DNA of 64,000 nucleotides from Epinephelus fuscoguttatus. Lineage: Eukaryota; Chordata; Actinopteri; Perciformes; Serranidae. This document shows, piece after piece, positions 57,401 through 64,000 of the stretch. Made by a program: the position numbers and the translations under genes. Location: positions 24,469,643 to 24,533,642 of the forward strand of contig NC_064761.1 of the NCBI RefSeq assembly GCF_011397635.1, written 5' to 3'. Positions within the stretch are counted from its first letter, which is position 1. Each line of letters opens with the position of its first letter. The notes below the pieces were generated by a model. That model was not told where the DNA came from. It did not search any database and saw nothing but the letters and a program-made list of their open reading frames with translations.

Positions 57401-58680
57401 AGGTAGTTAAATGGAGCTGATTTTGGCTTGATCTGCTCTGTGCAATGCGTAGCTGCTCCACCATTTGAAAAGCAACAGTATATCTTATAATAACCTAACA
57501 ATAAAGCTTATTTATATTAGTACTAAAATCTGGATAAATTAAGTAATTAAAAAAAGAATTGGGCTAATGCTGCATATCATGCTGTTAGCCACCCTAAATC
57601 ACAACAGGGAAAATTCTTTGACTGCGGCAGCCCTAATCTGAATCTTTGTTGGTGGATGTGGAAGAAAGGAAAGGCTGAAGGCATGCTTTAGCTATAGATA
57701 CTAAAGGTAAAGTAAAATAGGAGTTGCTTTTCATTATGTCCATGCTCTTGACTGGCAAAAAGCTTGCCATGTGATGGGTCATGTTTATTGTGAAAGTGTC
57801 AGTAGGTCCATACAGCCAGACTGGACTGGTGTAATAACCATATAATTTGAGTTGTCAGCCCCTTTCCATGTTGCAACATAGAGAAGGAGCTGTCCATCAA
57901 GTGCTGCAGCTTGCCTTTTAAATGGACCTTTTCAAGTATACTCGCCGCTCGGGCACTTGCATTCCAGTTTCATGCATGGCGCTTTCATTACATTACAATT
58001 TTAAGAGCACTTTGAGGGCTGTTTAAGTAGTATTTAAAAGGAAACTATTCGTATTACTCTTAACTGAGTGGAACAGACGGTCAGGACCTGAGTCATACCA
58101 CCAATGATATGGCCTTGGCTCAATATAGGCTGTAACAATATGCCTGGCAGTCAGGAGTTAATGATGAGTATTGGGAGGAATGACATTATCTCCTTAGTGT
58201 TCATCTCCAAGAGCGCTGCCACATAATGTGCTACCTGGGCCCAAGGCAGAATCAGTGTTCGTACCTAGATAGGACCCCAGCTGTGTGTTCCACTGAGATA
58301 GCAAACCACAAAAGTAGCCATGACCAAAATGCTGATAATGGAATCAGTGACATTTGATGTGTTAGTTTAATCCCCCCACTTTGAGACTCCCTCACTTTAT
58401 TTATCAATTCATTTCGTGGATTTGCTCCAACTTGGCTGAGAGGGGGTTGGATTTGTGGCTGCAGGAGGACTTTCAGTTGATTGATATGTTATTCATATAA
58501 AACCTGTCCTGATTCAATGTTTATAACTATTCCGCCCTCAAGGGAAGTGGTGGACATTTGCGATTTTGGCCTGTTATTTTTAATTTATGAGGAACTAATA
58601 AAGACAGCAGTTTTTATGACCTCATTTTTTTGAGGTCCCAAAATTCTAATGACCAATTCCCTCAGTCAGAGCGGTTGCCA
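51411..58680. other. Gene-poor stretch, no gene seen
   Basis: Seven kilobases with only short, low-complexity or stop-bounded frames. None has a recognised domain or consistent splice phase. Conserved regulatory DNA could be present but cannot be seen from one sequence. Confidence 0.5.
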
Positions 58681-58687
58681 TGTGATT

Positions 58688-58810
58688 TTTTTTTTATTGC
58701 TTTATTTGACAGGGACAATACTCATTGATCAACAGAACAGGGAAAGAAAACTGTAAATGAGCCAAACTTAGTTTAGAAGGGTTATTTCCATTCATTGTCC
58801 CAGACCAGTC
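58688..58810 (-). mobile_element. Retroposon 3' end with poly-A tail
   Basis: On the minus strand the sequence TATTGTCCCTGTCAAATAAA is followed by GCAATAAAAAAAAAA, that is, an AATAAA signal and an A tail. This is the mark of a reverse-transcribed insertion. The body upstream is not identified. Confidence 0.45.
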
Positions 58811-59269
58811 ATTAAAAAGCATCATAAAAATGGAATAAATTGACATCTTATGAAACTCATACACACAAAATGATAAATATGCACAAAATAGTATTAATAT
58901 TGCAAACACAAATTAAACTTTTTGGTACTTGAATTCTAAAATAAATTGCTTTTTCTGTCCACTAGATTTTTTTTCTTGTTAGATCAGCAGAGGTCAAGTT
59001 AAACAGGGTTGGAAGGAAGTTGGTCAAAACAAATATGGGGACATCTGGGAAGGAAATCAGAAATGTGTCTGGTTTTCTGGACCTATTTTGGATTTTTTAA
59101 TGAGAATGGAAACAAGGACATGGATATGCGATTTACAAGGAGTGTGGTATGAAAATACAGTACTCTAGGAATATGATAAACATGAGGGCTGACACAAGCC
59201 ACCATCCAGAAATAGCCTTAGACACTGATGGCTAAGCCAACATAAATTAGCTCCACAGAAAAATCAACC

Positions 59270-60600
59270 AACAGCGGACACACTTAAATTAACAAAACTA
59301 CCTTCCAACTCTGAGCGAGCTAAGAAAATAAAGCAATCCATCACCGACTTGTGCAAAGACCAGTCCATACCATGATATGGAAAACAAAGGCTTTTCTTCC
59401 ATGTTTAAGAAAATGGAGCCTAGGTATGTGACTCCGTTGCGACGATTGTCACCGAAAGGTCATAACCAAGCTCTTCTGAGGAGTAAAGCTTAAAGTTGAG
59501 GAATCTTTGAGTGCAGCAGAAATGGTTGCATTAACTCGCAATGCGTGGATGTCCATGGCAAACATTGCTGACCTGCAACATGCAGCACAAGAATTGGGGA
59601 CTGCCAAAAAACCTAGTGGTTGTAACCATCAGCATTTCTGACATGAGCATTGCCATTTATTTAGCTACATACCTGAAGGGGAAGTGTTTTGCCCACATGC
59701 TCGATCTGACCTCACTACCAGTGTTTAATCTGCCAACAGTAGCCAGTCTCATGAGGAGAGTGTGGCACATAACTGACTTTTTGAACAGATGCACAGTGGC
59801 AAACCACGCTTTGGAGATAAAACAGAAAATGTAATGGCTTCAGACCCATAAGCTCAAGACTGATGTCAGCACAAGATGTACCAGTGTTTATGAAATGCTC
59901 TAGTGGTTCTTTGCTCAGCGCTGTTGTCTTCCGGAAAAGAATGAGCAGCACAGACATCTTCACCCTGAATGAGAAGGTATTATAAGATATTGTCTGGGCC
60001 TTGAAGTGGCACCCACTGTGATGTCTGAAGAATAAATGGTTGCGTCGTTGTTGCATGACACACAGGACAACATAGGTGACACAACACTGGTCAGAGACAT
60101 CAAACAAAGTGTCAGTCAAGGAGAGAGATGTCACTGCAGTAGAGAAGAAAACCCTCTACAATTATCGACCCTTGACTCCAGGTTAAAAACCCTGCCATTC
60201 TTGTCGCTTGAGGAGAGACAGGACACCTATGTCAGAGTGGTTGCTGGGGCTATAACCCTTAAGGTTAACAGAAATTTTAATCATAATGTTATAGATACCA
60301 GGACGACACATCACTGGCACCAAAAGATCCACTAAGCTGGTGGAAAGAACATGAGCAAGTTGATCATTTCCTAGCCAAGCTTGTGAAAAGATACCTTTGT
60401 ATCTCAGGCGCTAGCGTCTCAGCAGAAAGAGACTTCTCAATGACTATAAACATCACCACAGAACAAAGCGGCACTCACACCTCAGAGCATGTTAATCAGA
60501 AGAATGCTGACATTCCGTCACTGTCCAATTGTCTGAAATGTCTTTTTTTTGTCACAAAGCCAGCATCAAACAGTAGCACATTTTATGTTTTTTAATTTGA
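59270..60600 (+). pseudogene. Decayed hAT transposase (ZBED1-like)
   Basis: Fragments of a hAT-superfamily transposase occur in order on the plus strand but in shifting frames: AKKIKQSITDLCKDQS and MFKKMEPRYVTPLRRLSPK near 59310-59460, ISDMSIAIYLATYLKGKCFA and HMLDLTSLPV around 59620-59730 (the DNATNMDLA-type block, now degenerate), TLDSRLKTLPFLSLEERQDT near 60170-60230, and the C-terminal dimerisation region WWKEHEQVDHFLAKLVKRY with GASVSAERDFSMT near 60340-60450. Several stops and frameshifts break it. No terminal repeats were found. Confidence 0.78.
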
Positions 60601-63600
60601 GAACACGTATTTTATTCCAATTTAACATTACAGTACTTTTAAATTCCCCAGTTGCTGAAGGGGCTGCATAACCTTTTTGTACACGTTGCATTGTTCAAAA
60701 TACCTGTAATACTAGTCCACAGTCCACGCATTTGAATTGTAGTAAACATAGTCAAAGTTAACAGAATGCAAACAGTTCAGTTTGTCAGGTGCAAGCCTAA
60801 TTAATGACAGGTTTTTTTCACAGTTTCGATCAGTCTGTCAGCTTGACAATCCCATTTTGCTGCCGTAAATATGATTGAAATGGGATGAATCGATTTCATC
60901 TTATTAGATAAAACAGATGTTAACAAAGTTTTCCTTTTAGGATAAATTTGCAGTTAAAAAAAAGGTGATAGATTGCAATATAGAGCATTATATGTAATTG
61001 CAGTACTCAGCACAAAATGTTTATTGTCGCAGTAATACTGCATCGTGACTTAAAGGGATACTTTAAACCTTTAAACTGTGGTAAGCTTCCCTTCATCTTA
61101 CCAGCAACTAGATCTCCCTGCTCATCTCTCAGCTCAAATCTGAAAAGGGTCATCCTGCAGATTTGAGCTGGCTTTAGGGTTGTTGCTCAAATCATAGATT
61201 GTACTTTTGCATTTTCATATGCCTGCCACAACAGACACAGAGAGTATAAAAGCAGATTGAGAAAGAGAGATCCACCTTTCGTCTCTCTTTCTCGAACTGA
61301 GATCAAATGGTAAAACTAAGCAGTACTGATCAAATATAAACCAAGATGTTGTTACTGTGTTGCCTCTTTCTTGCTCCAAATGTTTAGGTTTTGGTAGATA
61401 GTGGTTTAGCAGCCGGCTGCCATATTGTTTCCTATTTTGAAATGGAGAACCTTGCATTACGTCACCCACCAACTGGAGCATTTATTTGTCCGGTGCAGGG
61501 CAGTGCTGCAGCCCTTTTCCCCTGTTTTCTCTGGTCATGGAGCACCAACTTTTGAAGTACTTGAGTCTTTCTACAGCATAGACACACCAGTTTTTTAAAA
61601 AGATTAGCTTTCCAGTGGTGAAATACTTCTTTAATTGTGATAATATTGCATCATGGGGCCTTAAAAATAGAAGGTTGTTGCTAAAATCGGAAGATGACAT
61701 ATGACTTGGAGGTTATCCTCCAAGCTTAAGCAGGTACACTATCATGATTATCATAGTAAGATAGCGAATCAACTTATCTTGTGTTGCCTATGTGAAGTGA
61801 ACGGCTGTAATGAACCCAGTGAATTAGACCAAATCCCACCGAGAGAAATGCACAATACACCAACTGTCTCTCTCCCTCGCTCTCCTCTTTACCGTCTCCT
61901 GGCCTCAGCACACCACAGAAACGATAGATATGATACTGAGGTTCACTGTCTGAAATGCAGCATCAGGATGTGTTTAAAGTTTGCACCACCCACCAGCACT
62001 GGCCTCTAACACTGGACATCAAGGAAAATATAAATTCATAATTTCCTTGCCGGAAACTGTGATGTTCACAACTTTCAGTCAAAGAGTGGAAAAGTCCCCT
62101 TGGAAAAAATGAAAAGAATCACAGTGCTGCCCGGGGCAGTGTTTTGGTGCTGAGCTGAGGCGAGAGCGGCCGATGCTGGTAGACGGTGCTTCTCCTAAAC
62201 GTCCTGTAACTCCATTTCAGACCTCGGCAACATATCTGTCCTTCCTTTGATAGACTGTGACCAGCATGTGGATGTGTGGCTACGCAGTGCAGCAGCCAAA
62301 CAACGCCTTGTGACGACAACAACCAACAGCTGCAGCAAGAGGAGACGGTAAAAAACAGAGCTAGTGAAAGAGAGAGTCGCCATTTTGTGCTTATTGTTGT
62401 CTCATTTGCGCTCTGATAAACAGTAGATTATCAAAGTAAGTGCCACATCACTGTTTTCCAATACTGTAGCTGCAATCTCCTGGCTATGGTTATGTATTAA
62501 CATTGCCACTGACTATTAAACACACACCTATTCTGTGTTGAAGAAAGGATGTTTATTGTTAAACAGGAAGTAAAACTGAGTAGAGGGGGGGCTTTAAGAA
62601 TGACACATCTTCTATTTTTAAAGTATTGAGGGGTTAAAAGTACACATTTCAAAGCTTTTTATTTTATTTAACCTTTAAAAGAATATTTATACTGTCAAAA
62701 AATATAAGCCTTAGGAATATCTACGTATGTAAACCAAATAAGCCCTTGTGGTGTGACAGCCTCAAGGTTGAGAAGCTCAGCACTAAACCAAAGAGTGCTA
62801 ACTGCGACTAGCCAGCAGCAACTGAGACTAGTTAGCTGGTTTCTAGTTGCTATCACTTGGTCAAGAGAAGGAATTCAAAATGTCCTGTTATTATGGTTTT
62901 TATCGATTATGCAGCCTAGGTCACAGCTCACCAGAGGAGATCACTTTGGGGATTTTTGGGGATATATTTGTCCTGAAAGCCAGACACAGACCAGCCATAC
63001 TCTGACTGTAAAATAACATAATCTACTAATGTAAAATAACGCCTTTAAAAAAGTACAACTACATTACAACCAAATCCTTCACTAATGAGAGAAGCAGCCG
63101 CAACAAGGAAATAGAAGATGCTGAATTATGAAAAATCAATGAATGAGCTGTATGCGAGAGCCCGGATATCATAGGCTGCTACTGTACATGCTGTATGTGC
63201 TTTTTTGAGCTGCACGAGATTACTATGCAAGAACAGTGAGCTTTCTTCCTTGAATCGACTTCAGAGCAGACTGTTTTCAGATGCCTCTCCAAGTTCTACC
63301 ACATGCCATGATTAATTCAGCCGTAATGTATGTTAATGTATGTTAATCTGTGTCACTGATATGCTAATGAATACCTAACTCCCACAATCCAACTTGTCCA
63401 TGGTGGCAACACACACTCGTTGAAGGAGGTGCCATGTTGAAATTCTGAGGAAGGATCGTCTGTACAAATTGTATTTATACAGTCGGCCTCTGCTGCTTTG
63501 TGAGTTGTTTGTGGCAAACATGAGGCTTTCCTTGAATGTTGTCCAGCGTTTCTGCAAAATTATCAAATGGAAATACACCCAGCCTTCGGAATAACAAATG

Positions 63601-64000
63601 ATATTAATATAAAATAAGTTGGCATTTCATGTCATCTTTTTTTCTTTGTTTGGTTTTGTTAGAGTTCATCATACAGAAGAAAAATGTCAGATTTTTTTCT
63701 TAATAGTATGCTTACTCCTGGACTCCTGTAAAAATACACATTAGAAATAAGAAGGCTAATATGTTATTTAAAATTGGAGCTGTCATCATGCTTTTTAAAA
63801 CAAAAGACACAAACACATAACGAAACATCTGATAAATCTGAGTTGTTTTTTAAATGCACAACATCCCCAAGCAATATGATCTCTGTATTAACAGTAGATG
63901 GCACCAAGTCATCGTGATGTAAAGACTGAGATTTAAGTTATTTTCAATCCAGTTCCACCACAAATGATCGGGTTATGGGGTGAAAGAGAAATACAATATA
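60601..64000. other. Non-coding stretch to window end, no gene seen
   Basis: Short frames only. A poly-pyrimidine stretch near 61865-61890 and scattered A+T-rich low complexity. No recognised family. Confidence 0.5.

Noticed and set aside
1..64000. CRISPR arrays, operons, phage or retroviral proviruses
   Set aside because: No regularly spaced short repeats, no ribosome-binding-site-led gene runs, and no gag, pol or env frames or long terminal repeats were seen.

Overview
This window is nuclear DNA from a teleost fish, most likely a percomorph. The evidence is split vertebrate genes with GT-AG introns, two recognisable vertebrate gene families, and fish-type repeats: a Tc1 element, an L2/CR1-type LINE 3' end, tRNA-headed SINE-like repeats, hAT/Harbinger-like relics, and (TG)n and (TC)n tracts. 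There is no bacterial, plasmid or viral organisation.

1-8.6 kb, minus strand: the 5' part of a vitellogenin gene, best matched to the phosvitinless VtgC type. Sixteen exons can be joined in one open frame (about 741 residues, start codon at 8500). They cover the signal peptide, the lipovitellin N-sheet and most of the helical domain. The gene leaves the window at base 1. A TATA box and a DR1-type nuclear-receptor site lie just upstream of the start. Introns carry a hAT-like MITE, a common fish intronic repeat and a SINE-like repeat.

8.6-13.1 kb: intergenic DNA with an imperfect hairpin, a LINE 3' end and a short tandem duplication.

13.1-28.5 kb, minus strand: a complete adgrl4 (eltd1) gene, an adhesion GPCR of endothelium. 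Sixteen coding exons join without a frame break to give 746 residues: signal peptide, three EGF modules, GAIN domain, intact GPS with tethered agonist, seven membrane helices and a short tail. One 71-nt exon was found by predicting the length needed to bridge a phase gap. A compact promoter with ETS-like and CRE-like sites precedes the start.

28.5-32.1 kb: spacer, then a CpG-rich promoter-like island (NRF1, YY1, GC box, CTCF-like core) that may start an unidentified gene. Weak candidate exons lie near 37.0 and 38.5 kb on the plus strand.

32.1-64 kb: no recognisable protein-coding gene. It holds nested DNA-transposon relics (32.75-34.54 kb), a nearly intact Tc1 element (34.75-36.37 kb) with one premature stop in its transposase, a 5'-truncated LINE (46.1-47.6 kb), a decayed ZBED-like hAT transposase (59.3-60.6 kb), diverged copies of a palindromic fish repeat and microsatellites.

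The two genes do not act in one pathway: vitellogenin is liver-made egg-yolk precursor and ADGRL4 an endothelial receptor. Their adjacency matches the vertebrate vitellogenin locus, where ELTD1/ADGRL4 is a flanking gene. I found no clearly novel biological system. The best leads are the CpG island with its unassigned exons and the fully phased gene models.
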